DNA of 64,000 nt from Salminus brasiliensis. Its lineage: Eukaryota > Chordata > Actinopteri > Characiformes > Bryconidae. Under the pieces are notes generated by a model. The model ran no database searches, had not been told where the DNA came from, and worked only from the letters and a program-made list of their open reading frames with translations. Position 1 is the first letter of the stretch. Each line of letters begins with the position of its first letter. Shown piece after piece: positions 37,544 to 44,560 of the stretch. The stretch spans positions 2,311,480 through 2,375,479 of the forward strand of contig NC_132888.1 of the NCBI RefSeq assembly GCF_030463535.1, read 5' to 3'. The translations under genes and the position numbers were made by a program.

Positions 37544-40500
37544 ATTTGTATATCATACGTATATATATGTCCAAATGTTTGTGGACACCACTTCCCATGA
37601 ATGTGTTCAGCTATTTTAAGCTGCACTCACTGCTGACACAGACGTGCAAACGCACACACACAGCTCGTCTAGTCTAGTCCCTTCAATATAGTATTGAAGT
37701 AATGCCAATAGAATAGGACCGTCTATATAATATATATTTATATATATTATTTAAATAAGCAACATTTATATCATATCAACAGATTATATTTATCAATGTT
37801 TTTCTTTTTGTAACACAATCTCTGTTTATTTACTGAATTCGAAAAAAATAAAAATAACATATAACAATGTTATTACATTTGTACGCTACATTTTCTGATA
37901 TGTTAAATATATATATTTATATAAAAAATTATATAGGTTATAGGAAATTTGACTGTTCTCTTAAAATGACAAAAATATAAACGACAACCAGGCAGAAAAC
38001 ACAACTTCATATTTTAATGTTTCTAAATAATCCAAAGCACCTAATAAATGACCAGTAAATGACCAGTAAATGACCGACATCACGGACACCTCAACCCTCC
38101 GCCTGCTCTCTGCACTAACACACCTTAACGATTTGAAACCTGGCTGATCATTTCAACTTCTGCTGATCTTCTGCTGATCTTCTGCTGATCTTTCACAGTC
38201 ACACAAACCCCAGTTTTAAGTCTCAAACAGCAGCACTGTTTTCAGTGGACGGTGGGCCGTGCAGCTCTGTTGACACGAACATGACCTTCGACGTGTACAT
38301 TTGGCTGATTCAGGTTCTGGGAAAACAGCAGGAGGAGCTGATAGGGCTGCACGCACGTGTTGGCTTAGTGGTTAATGTATCCCTCGCCAGCGCTGAGCAA
38401 GAGCGTCTAAGACGTTTTCTCCGGCGGGGCGAGAGAAGCTCAGGGCCTGGATTCAGAGCGCTGCTCAGAGGGGCAGAGCTGAGCTAGGGGCAGATCCTAG
38501 ACCAGCACTCCTGCTACTAGACGCTTTGTCAGTCCTGGCCCAGATCCATACTGTTCAGCCTGATCAGTGTGAAAATGTCCCCTATCGATCAATAATGAAT
38601 GTTAATACATAAGTGTTCAGTCTGATCAGTCTAATCAGCGTCCATGAGCCAATAAGCACAGTTCTTCCTACATCCAGACTGCTGATTGGCTGTCACAATT
38701 ACATTCCAAAGGTGGGACCTATTGGGTGCTATATAGGATCAGTTTATAAAAGGTTCTAGGGTGTGTATGGATGGTGCTGAGGTTGGGTATGGATGGTGTG
38801 AGTAGATATGGGTGGGTATTGATGGTATGGGTGGTGCTGTGGTTGGGTATGGATGGTGCTGTGGGTGGGTATGGATGGTATGGGTGGGTATGGACGGTGC
38901 TGTGGTTGGGTATGGATGGTGCTGTGGTTGGGTATGGATGGTATAGGTGGGTATGGATGTTATGGGTGGGTATGGATGGTATAGGTGGGTATGGATGGTA
39001 TGGATGGTATAGGTGGGTATGGATGGTATAGGTGGGTATGGATGGTGCTGCGGTTGGGTATGGATGGTATAGGTGGGTATGGATGGTGCTGTGGTTGGGT
39101 ATGGATGGTATGGGTGGGTATCGATGGTGCTGTGGTTGGGTATGGATGGTATAGGTGGGTATGGATGCTGCTGTGATTGGGTATGGATGGTATAGGTGGG
39201 TATGGATGGTGCTGTGGTTGGGTATGGATGGTATAGGTGGGTATGGATGGTGCTGTGGTTGGGTATGGATGGTATAGGTGGGTATGGATGGTGCTGTGGT
39301 TGGGTATGGATGGTATAGGTGGGTATGGATGGTATGGGTGGGTATGGATGGTATAGGTGGGTATGGATGGTGCTGTGGTTGGGTATGGATGGTATAGGTG
39401 GGTATGGATGGTGCTGTGGTTGGGTATGGATGGTATAGGTGGGTATGGATGGTGCTGTGGTTGGGTATGGATGGTACTATGGTTGTGTATGTTATGGGAA
39501 TGAAATAATGATAAGTATGGGAGGGTATAGATGGTGTTGTGGTGGAGTATAGATGAGTATATACAGTAATTATGTTTAGGAGTGTAGAGAATGCCTATTT
39601 ATTAAATTTTGCATAAGACAAATGCAAATTAGATAAAAGAAGTATGTGATCAGGCGGGTATCAGAAAGGGCTGATGCTCAGCGTTTGGAGACTGGATGAG
39701 AAGCGGTATCTCCCCATCTGTCATTAAACCGGTAATATGTGAACAGTAGTGGCAGGGGTGGCTCAGTAGCGGTTAGAGCTCCGGGCTTTTGATGACAGGG
39801 TTGTGGGTTCGATACCCGGGCTCGATGGCTGCTCACCGCTCCCTGTCGTGTGTGTGTGTGTGTTCACTGCACGGATGGGTTAAAGGCGGAGGCCAAATTC
39901 CATATGTGTCCAACAATAATGATGTGATAATCATTCTGGGTGTGAATTTGGACCTAGAGAAACACACCCGGTCAGAACTGTTCACAGTGGTGGTGAGTGA
40001 AGCCAGCTGCTGAAGAAGACACTGCCTGATGCCTGAGACACTGTTCTAGGTGTTAAATCAATGTAGATAGATTAAAAAATGTATTTATTCTTAACTCATT
40101 GTAGTTTATTATTATCTATAGGTTACAGTATTATTTATTTATAGTTATATTTTATAACTTATATTTGATAACTTTGATAAGCCTCATTGTAATCAGGGAG
40201 AAATATGTCTCTATAGTGTTCTTGTGCCTGGACTATTTCTTTTTTGTACAGTAGCACCCTTATTATTGTATTACTGTGCTGTCTTGTGTAACTGTTGCAG
40301 GATCAATTAATCAATCAATCAATTACTAATCTATCAATCTATCTATAGGTTGTAAAGGTGATTTGTTTTAGACACTAAATCTTCTCAAATCTCTGGTAAA
40401 ACAGCGTAAAAATCGTGTCCCAGGCATCAGGCAGTGCATGCATACCCATTTGGCTTCACTCACCACTAGGGCTGGACGATATGCTAAAAATACTACATCA

Positions 40501-41168
40501 CGATATTTAAAGATATTAACGATATTTATCACGATACATGTAACTACAGACTAAAAACATCAGTAATTCTTACACACTACTATTCAAATATTCTCTTATA
40601 CTGAGTAGAGTGATTTATATTTATTTATAACATCTGCTGCTCTTCATCTAATGAACCCTTCAGTCTAATTACTGATGTTTATTAAGCAGTAATAACAGTC
40701 TCCTCCATATGATTAGAAAAGATCACTGTTATCACCATAACCATATTTATCACGATGCGATATAATATCGTCATATCGCTCAGCTCTACCTCCACCCACC
40801 ACCACTGTCACATCGTTAAATAGGTGGCAAGTTAAACAGACATGCAGGACGCAGTGCGTCAAATAATAGTCCCCAGGTTCCCCAATATTTTACCACCATC
40901 ATCATCATCATCATCATAATTCTATATTAACCTCAGAAGACTCGTGCAGCTTCACTGGTTGGTGGGTTTGGACAGGAAGTGAAATATGGGCTATATCTGC
41001 GCTGGAGTCACGTAAGGAAAGCAGAGTTGGTGAGTATCTACTCTGAATGACTTGTGCATATGTGTTATAGAGAAATATTAATAATTAAGTTTTTCTAGAG
41101 CAGAAAAAAAAAGTCATAAATTGGACATAAAGCAATATACACACACACACACACACACACACATATAT

Positions 41169-41225
<57 letters not shown>

Positions 41226-42300
41226 CACACAACAAGTCCAAATGTTTGTGGACACCCCTTCTAATGAATGTCTTCAGCTATTTTAAGTTGCACTCACTGC
41301 TGACACAGATGTGCAAATACACACACACAGCTTGTCTAGTCCCTGTAGAGAAGAAGTACTGTCAATAGAATAGGACTGTCGGTATAATACATATTTATAT
41401 ATATTATTTAAATATGCAACATTTATATCATATCAACATAAGTCATATAAATTGTCATATATAAAGTCATATAAATTGGTTATAAAGCAATATCATATCC
41501 TCCCCCCCCCCATGTGCAATTAAGAGTCATTTGCTGTAAATAATTACATTGTTATTGCTTTTTTTTAATTATTATTCTTATTTATATTGTGTATATAGTG
41601 TAATTATTTATCTATTTTTTTGTAACTGAGTGTCTTGCTATCCCTTTCTGCTGTTACACTGAGAATTTCCCCACTGCAGGACTAATAAAGGACTATCTTA
41701 TCTTTTCTTATCTTTTCTTATCTTATCTTATCATTCCATATGCAGGACTCTATCATTTCTAAACATCTTCACATGCATTAATAAAGCTTTAATAACATTC
41801 ATATGCAGAATGCATTTCTAATAATATTCATAATATTCTAAATAATATTCAAATTAAGCTCATTTAAACACAAAATCCTTTATCTTGAGTGGCAGCTCTA
41901 TATATTTAATAAATATAATATCATTTTTATATGAACTGTATTAATCAGCCCTGTCCAGCTAGAGCTTCACTTCCCCCCAGCATCAGCAGCCCCAGCCCCT
42001 GTGAGCCTCTACAGCCGGCTGCTCTGATCCTGAAGGACACAGGAGCTTCTCCTGGCTTCTCCTGGCTTCTCCTGGACCTCTGACTTCATGCTTTGCTCAG
42101 ATTTCATCTGCTTCCTCCTCCTCAGCCTCGGCTCTCCTGCTGCCTGCTCTCCTAACATCCTGCCAAACATCACGACAGCACAGCGGCCTAGTGTCCCTCA
42201 GCAGGGCCGGGCTTCTGGAGCAGCCCCGGCTCCCTCCTGCTCCCCAGTGACAAACACAAGCTGGCCGAAAGCGAAGGTTACTCATTACCATGTTCTCCAT
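26173..42300 (-). CDS. mllt1: mllt1 (ENL), YEATS-domain super elongation complex subunit, complete
   Basis: ENL binds acetylated or crotonylated histone H3 through its YEATS domain and recruits AF4-family/P-TEFb and DOT1L through its C-terminal AHD. Thirteen exons join in frame to 1752 nt (583 residues plus stop; human ENL is 559). Residues 1-138 form the YEATS domain; the acyl-lysine pocket residues F28, H56, S58, F59, Y78 and F81 are all present. Then come the [14 protein letters not shown]-type linker, a basic Lys/Ser-rich region, an Ala/Gly tract (273-304), acidic-Ser segments ([24 protein letters not shown]) and the AHD from about residue 515 to 583 ([32 protein letters not shown]). ENL rather than AF9 (MLLT3) is chosen because AF9 has a long poly-Ser tract and lacks the [19 protein letters not shown] block. 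One intron has a GC donor. Confidence 0.97.
26339..27210. repeat. 29-bp minisatellite, about 30 copies, last intron of mllt1
   Basis: Unit TTCATACTGGATATTAATGT+TATTAGAGC with scattered substitutions; starts about 40 bp from the mllt1 exon 13 acceptor. Confidence 0.95.
27493..27564 (-). CDS. mllt1: mllt1 exon 12, AHD start (residues 518-541)
   Basis: 24 codons: [24 protein letters not shown], the first AHD helix that folds with AF4, DOT1L and BCOR/CBX8 peptides. Donor GTCAGA, acceptor CTTCCAG. Confidence 0.96.
27702..27767 (-). CDS. mllt1: mllt1 exon 11 (residues 496-517)
   Basis: 22 codons, [22 protein letters not shown], aligning with the GRRSPESCSKPEKILKKG segment before the AHD. Donor GTAGGA, acceptor TTTGTAG. 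Confidence 0.9.
28368..28467 (-). CDS. mllt1: mllt1 exon 10 (residues 462-495)
   Basis: It encodes [20 protein letters not shown] and [13 protein letters not shown]. Acceptor TTCTTTCAG. The donor AAG|GTCCTC is weak but is the only GT nearby, and both phases fit. Confidence 0.85.
28705..28905 (+). mobile_element. Dispersed retroelement 3' fragment (GCTTTGTGACAAC type)
   Basis: GGTTCCTCTTAAGGTTTCTT and AAACTGCTTTGTGACAACAT are standard parts of a very common fish interspersed repeat; reverse relatives occur at 52.77 and 54.59 kb. Lies in an mllt1 intron. Confidence 0.55.
29471..29579 (-). CDS. mllt1: mllt1 exon 9 (residues 426-462)
   Basis: It encodes [20 protein letters not shown], a conserved ENL/AF9 string, then [14 protein letters not shown]. 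Enters with a split Gly and leaves in phase 2; donor GTACGA. Confidence 0.93.
30177..30261 (-). CDS. mllt1: mllt1 exon 8, poly-Ser (residues 398-426)
   Basis: [20 protein letters not shown] then PSQKQGQG. The Ser run is written largely as a hexamer AGCTCC repeat, so it is slippage-prone. Donor GTAGGC. Confidence 0.92.
30315..30437 (-). mobile_element. MITE family A, fragment in mllt1 intron
   Basis: From TAGTCTTCTTCTCTGGACAG to AATACTTTTGTCCATTTAGT; the terminal 120 bp of the family. Confidence 0.7.
30519..30717 (-). CDS. mllt1: mllt1 exon 7 (residues 331-397)
   Basis: It encodes [37 protein letters not shown] and [13 protein letters not shown]; the last string is diagnostic for ENL. Donor GTGAGG, acceptor CTGTAG. 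Confidence 0.93.
30850..31615. repeat. GTTGCTATGG-type degenerate tandem repeat, mllt1 intron 6
   Basis: Repeated GTTGCTATGGTATCCCAAG, TTGCTAGGTGGTTGCTATGG and similar, in two larger blocks of about 450 bp each introduced by TGTTTACAACAGTGACGGCT. Related short stretches are at 21425-21570 and 31790-32010. Confidence 0.85.
31640..31765 (+). repeat. Dispersed repeat G (CTTGTATCTCCAAAA family)
   Basis: ACTTGTATCTCCAAAACAGC then CTTTCAATAGAAGTCATTGT. Related copies occur at 20705-20845, 28985-29235, 35385-35522 (reverse) and 62072-62132. Confidence 0.55.
32052..32497 (-). CDS. mllt1: mllt1 exon 6, basic low-complexity region with Ala/Gly tract (residues 183-331)
   Basis: The frame [20 protein letters not shown] ... 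[14 protein letters not shown] ... [16 protein letters not shown] matches the ENL linker. A Gly5-Thr-Ala8 ... Gly7 tract fills residues 273-304 where human ENL has prolines. The exon closes [19 protein letters not shown] in phase 2. Acceptor CTCATTAG, donor GTTTGT. A 169-residue frame on the opposite strand is a shadow. Confidence 0.93.
32612..33735. repeat. 21-bp minisatellite, mllt1 intron 5
   Basis: Unit GGGTATGGATAAGTATGAGC+T and variants, about 50 copies; plus strand C-poor. Confidence 0.93.
34120..34245 (-). CDS. mllt1: mllt1 exon 5 (residues 141-182)
   Basis: It encodes [20 protein letters not shown] and [20 protein letters not shown], the ENL-specific linker that separates it from AF9. 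In phase at both ends. Confidence 0.95.
34338..34481 (-). CDS. mllt1: mllt1 exon 4, YEATS part 3 (residues 93-140)
   Basis: 48 codons: [47 protein letters not shown]. This completes the immunoglobulin-like YEATS fold. Acceptor CAACAG, donor GTGAGT. Confidence 0.96.
34965..35225. repeat. Dispersed repeat E, copy 1 (mllt1 intron 3)
   Basis: It shares GGATCATGCTGATGCTCC, AACAGGGAGAACGGCGTCTC, CCTCTCTCCAGAACTG, GCATGTGTACAGCTGTCCAT and GGGGGCGCTCAA with 51885-52215. No terminal repeats or coding sequence seen. Confidence 0.6.
35561..35643 (-). CDS. mllt1: mllt1 exon 3, YEATS part 2 (residues 65-92)
   Basis: It encodes [20 protein letters not shown] and IEVYFKNK, including pocket residues Y78 and F81. 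Acceptor TGTGTAG, donor GTGAGC. Confidence 0.95.
35841..36170 (+). mobile_element. hAT-type MITE (family B), 3'-truncated copy
   Basis: Begins CAGGGCTGGGCGATACGG and shares CATCTGCTGCTCTTCATCTA with the full copy; the right terminus is missing. Confidence 0.7.
36785..36965 (-). CDS. mllt1: mllt1 exon 2, YEATS part 1 (residues 5-65)
   Basis: It encodes [30 protein letters not shown] and [19 protein letters not shown], with pocket residues F28, H56, S58 and F59. Acceptor TTGTGTTCAG. The only phase-compatible donor is G|GCACGT, a GC donor. Confidence 0.93.
37140..37465 (+). mobile_element. MITE family A, partial copy, left arm of an inverted pair
   Basis: Contains TCCGAGAACACAGTTCTTCC and GGGGGGCTTTATACCCCTCT and ends AGAAGGAAGTCCACAATTAT. 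Lies in mllt1 intron 1. Confidence 0.7.
37470..37556. repeat. (AC)n(AT)n(GT)n palindromic microsatellite
   Basis: CA then TA then TG dinucleotides form the self-complementary centre of a long inverted repeat. Confidence 0.9.
37563..37725 (-). mobile_element. MITE family A, partial copy, right arm of an inverted pair
   Basis: Starts TATGTCCAAATGTTTGTGGA and reaches GCCAATAGAATAGGACC. It is the reverse complement of 37330-37465. Confidence 0.7.
38765..39485. repeat. 19/22-bp minisatellite, mllt1 intron 1
   Basis: Alternating GGTATAGGTGGGTATGGAT and GGTGCTGTGGTTGGGTATGG+AT units. The Gly/Trp/Tyr-rich frames are artefacts. Confidence 0.93.
39748..40030 (+). mobile_element. tRNA-derived SINE in mllt1 intron 1
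   Basis: Box A TGGCTCAGTAGCGGTTAGAG and box B GGGTTCGATAC, then TTCACTGCACGGATGGGTTA. It is the same family as the reverse copy at 42.64-42.97 kb. Confidence 0.75.
40467..40788 (+). mobile_element. hAT-type MITE (family B), copy in mllt1 intron 1
   Basis: Begins TAGGGCTGGACGATATG, ends ATCGCTCAGCTCTA; 322 bp. The flanks CTCACCAC / CCTCCACC are only loosely similar, so the target duplication has decayed. Confidence 0.8.
40890..41010 (-). repeat. Dispersed repeat F, fragment
   Basis: TTAACCTCAGAAGACTCGTG and GGGTTTGGACAGGAAGTGAA match copy 2. Confidence 0.5.
41134..41222. repeat. (AC)n(AT)n microsatellite
   Basis: CA then TA dinucleotides next to a MITE A fragment, as at 37.5 kb. Confidence 0.9.
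41237..41378 (-). mobile_element. MITE family A, partial copy with flank shared with 37.56-37.79 kb
   Basis: AAGTCCAAATGTTTGTGGAC to TGTCAATAGAATAGGACTGT. The downstream AT-rich 60 bp (TTATATATATTATTTAAATA) also matches that after 37725, so both belong to one composite repeat. Confidence 0.65.
41625..41732 (+). mobile_element. LINE-type 3' tail with TATCTT microsatellite
   Basis: CTGAGTGTCTTGCTATCCCT, GACTAATAAAGGACTATC, then repeated TTATCTT. A poly-pentamer tail of this kind marks the 3' end of some fish LINEs and SINEs. Confidence 0.5.
42289..42300 (-). CDS. mllt1: mllt1 coding exon 1 (residues 1-4)
   Basis: ATG GAG AAC ATG then donor GTAATG. Human ENL also has a four-codon first coding exon (MDNQ) in phase 0 before CTVQ, so this tiny exon fits in size, phase and sequence. 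It sits in a GC-rich region with a plausible promoter to its right. Confidence 0.75.
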
Positions 42301-42440
42301 AGCGCCCGATCAGCCGCCCAGCCTTATTTACAGAGGTGTTGCTGTAACGTGGAGCTGCATCCTCACTGGGGCTCAGCGCAGCCCGCATACAGCAGGGAGG
42401 ACTCGCCGCACTTCAAAATAAAAGTCCCGGGAAGAAAACT
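42301..42440 (-). promoter_or_regulatory. mllt1: Probable mllt1 5' UTR / promoter region
   Basis: A GC-rich stretch lies immediately upstream of the mllt1 start. It contains GGACTTTTATTTTGA at 42427-42413, identical over 15 nt to a box in the predicted sap130 exon 1, some 113-127 nt upstream of the ATG. The transcription start is inferred, not shown. Confidence 0.5.
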
Positions 42441-42639
42441 TCAAAAATAAAAAGCTTGTTTGGAATCAGAAGTGGGGGAATATATATATATATAGGTTTC
42501 TGAGAGTGAAAAAGTCTCTAATTTATACAGCTTATAATTTTATTTTAGTTAAAAAAGTCATTTATGATGATTAAAAAAATGCAAATATAAATGAAAAGAC
42601 TAAAAATTAAATTAAAAACACAATAAAAGTGAGTTATAA

Positions 42640-42967
42640 GGGAATTTGGCCTCCGCCTTGAACCCATCCATGCAGTGAACCCACACACACACAGTGATCA
42701 AACACACACAGTGACAGCGAGCGGTAAATAAGTAAATAATAATAAATATAATAATATATTATAAATATAATAATATAATAATAAATTAGTCAATGGTGAG
42801 TACATTATTATTATGTACTTATTATGTACTTGCAGCAGAGAGAGGGCGAAGGGTCTTGCTCAAGGGTCCAACAGTGGGAGCTTGTTCAAGCCCGGGTCTC
42901 GAACCCACAACCCTGTCATCAACACCCTGGAGCTCTAACCTCCAATGCTGAGCCACCCCTGCCCCTA
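42640..42967 (-). mobile_element. tRNA-derived SINE, reverse copy
   Basis: On the minus strand: GGGGTGGCTCAGC..., box B GGGTTCGAGAC, GTTCACTGCATGGATGGGTT and GAGGCCAAATTCCC. It sits about 200 bp beyond the mllt1 5' region. Confidence 0.75.
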
Positions 42968-43844
42968 ATGGGAGGGTGTAGGTGAGTATGAGTGGTTGGG
43001 TTTGGGTGGGTGGGTGTGAGCATAGGTGGGTACGGGTGGTAATTGGATGAGTATGGAGGCGTATGGGTGAGTAATGGTGGGTACGGATGGGTGTGGGTAC
43101 TGAGAGGTTAGCCCACCGTGGCAGACGTCTTTTATTATTTATTTTAACTTTAATATTTATTTTGTTTCTCTCTTTTTATTTTGATATTTATAAGATTATG
43201 TCAGTAAATGGAGTCAGTAAATATATTTTCTTTCCTTCAGCTTCTACAGTCAGATTACACAGCCTGCTTACAATTACTACCTTATTAATAATAATATTAA
43301 TCATAATAATAATATTACTAGTAATACTGTTTTCCATGTAATTACTGAGTAATAATCCTAGATAAGGTCAAAGTCACAGCGTTTATCAGGCACATCATCT
43401 ACAGCAGGGACAGCTGCTGTGTGTATGTGGGGGGGTGGTGTGTGTATGTGTGGGGGGGGGCAGTGTGTGTGTGGGGGGCAGTGTGTGTGTGTTTTGGGGG
43501 GATTGCTTAAGTTAACATAAAAAAGAGTCAGCGTCTGAAAAGCTGCTCTTACATGTAGGCGAAGAGACGAACGAGACATTTCACATTATTTTACTGTTTT
43601 ATTTTGATTATGAAAAAAACACGACGACACACAGAGCGAATGATCACACCAACATCAGCGATCAGCGCACAGGTACACGGAGAGACTCCCACAGACGGGA
43701 CGTTCTTATTATAATAAAGCAGAGAACATCAACACTGTTATTAAAAATGTGTTTATGTATTACACTTAAAAATGTGTGAATAACATCCTCATCCATCACA
43801 CCTGCAGTTCCAACGGCATCGACTTTCACTAAAAGAGTTCAACA

Positions 43845-44220
43845 TAGGGCTGGACGATATGCTAAAAATACTGTATCACGATATTTAAAGACTTATTTCG
43901 CGATATACGATATTTATCACGATACATCATCTATAATCACAGACTAAAAACAACATCAGTATCAGATTCTTATTATAAACTACTATTCAGATCCTCTCCT
44001 GTACTGAATACAGTGATTTATACTCTATAACATCTGCTGCTCTTCATCTAATGAACCCTTCAGTCTAATTACACTGTTGGTAATGAACCCTGCAGCTGAT
44101 CAGTGGATGTTTATTAAGCAGTAATAACAGTCTCCTCCATATGATTAGAAAAGATTACTGTTATCACCATAACCATATTTATCACAATATGATATAATAT
44201 CGTGATATTGTCCAGCTCTA
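43845..44220 (+). mobile_element. hAT-type MITE (family B) with perfect 8-bp target duplication
   Basis: A 376-bp element starting TAGGGCTGGACGATATG and ending in its inverted counterpart ATTGTCCAGCTCTA. It is flanked on both sides by GTTCAACA (43837-43844 and 44221-44228). The 8-bp duplication places it with hAT elements. Sits between znf414 and mllt1. Confidence 0.85.
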
Positions 44221-44483
44221 GTTCAACACACACCTCAGCTTCTGCTACAGGAGTACATCTAAACGCTGTGTGTTCTACAAACTGTGAAAATTCATCTTCA
44301 ATATTCGACCAGCTTTACATCTCACTGACCTGCTACCTTTCTAAAAACAGCATGCAGTGAACTATTAGCCAATCGTGTGACTTTTCCAGAATCCCCCTGG
44401 TAACTGAGAAAGCTCTATAAAAGGCCTCCCTTCAGGCGAGCCGCCGAAATGTTCAGACCTGTAGTTTGGGACTGAAGGTGGAG

Positions 44484-44560
44484 TTAGAGCTGGGTGTAAC
44501 TGGAGTTTTCTGAGTCTGACTGGCTTTTGACCAGCGGTGAAGGTGAGCTGACCACTGCAT
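44484..44560 (-). CDS. znf414: znf414 last exon (residues 305-329, stop)
   Basis: It encodes AVVSSPSPLVKSQSDSENSS YTQL and TAA at 44486-44484. Acceptor TTTTTACAG. AATAAA on the minus strand at 43603-43598 is a candidate poly(A) signal, about 1.2 kb before the mllt1 promoter region. Confidence 0.8.

Noticed and set aside
38245-38487. 80-codon plus-strand frame in mllt1 intron 1
   Set aside because: Balanced composition but no splice context, no homology recognised and no conserved neighbours.
38771-39176. Gly/Tyr/Trp-rich plus-strand frames
   Set aside because: Translations of the GGTGGGTATGGAT minisatellite inside mllt1 intron 1.
42088-42450. 120-codon plus-strand frame with a hydrophobic start, antisense to the mllt1 first exon
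   Set aside because: It looks like a signal peptide by chance. It overlaps the mllt1 start and promoter on the other strand and has no family resemblance or splice support.
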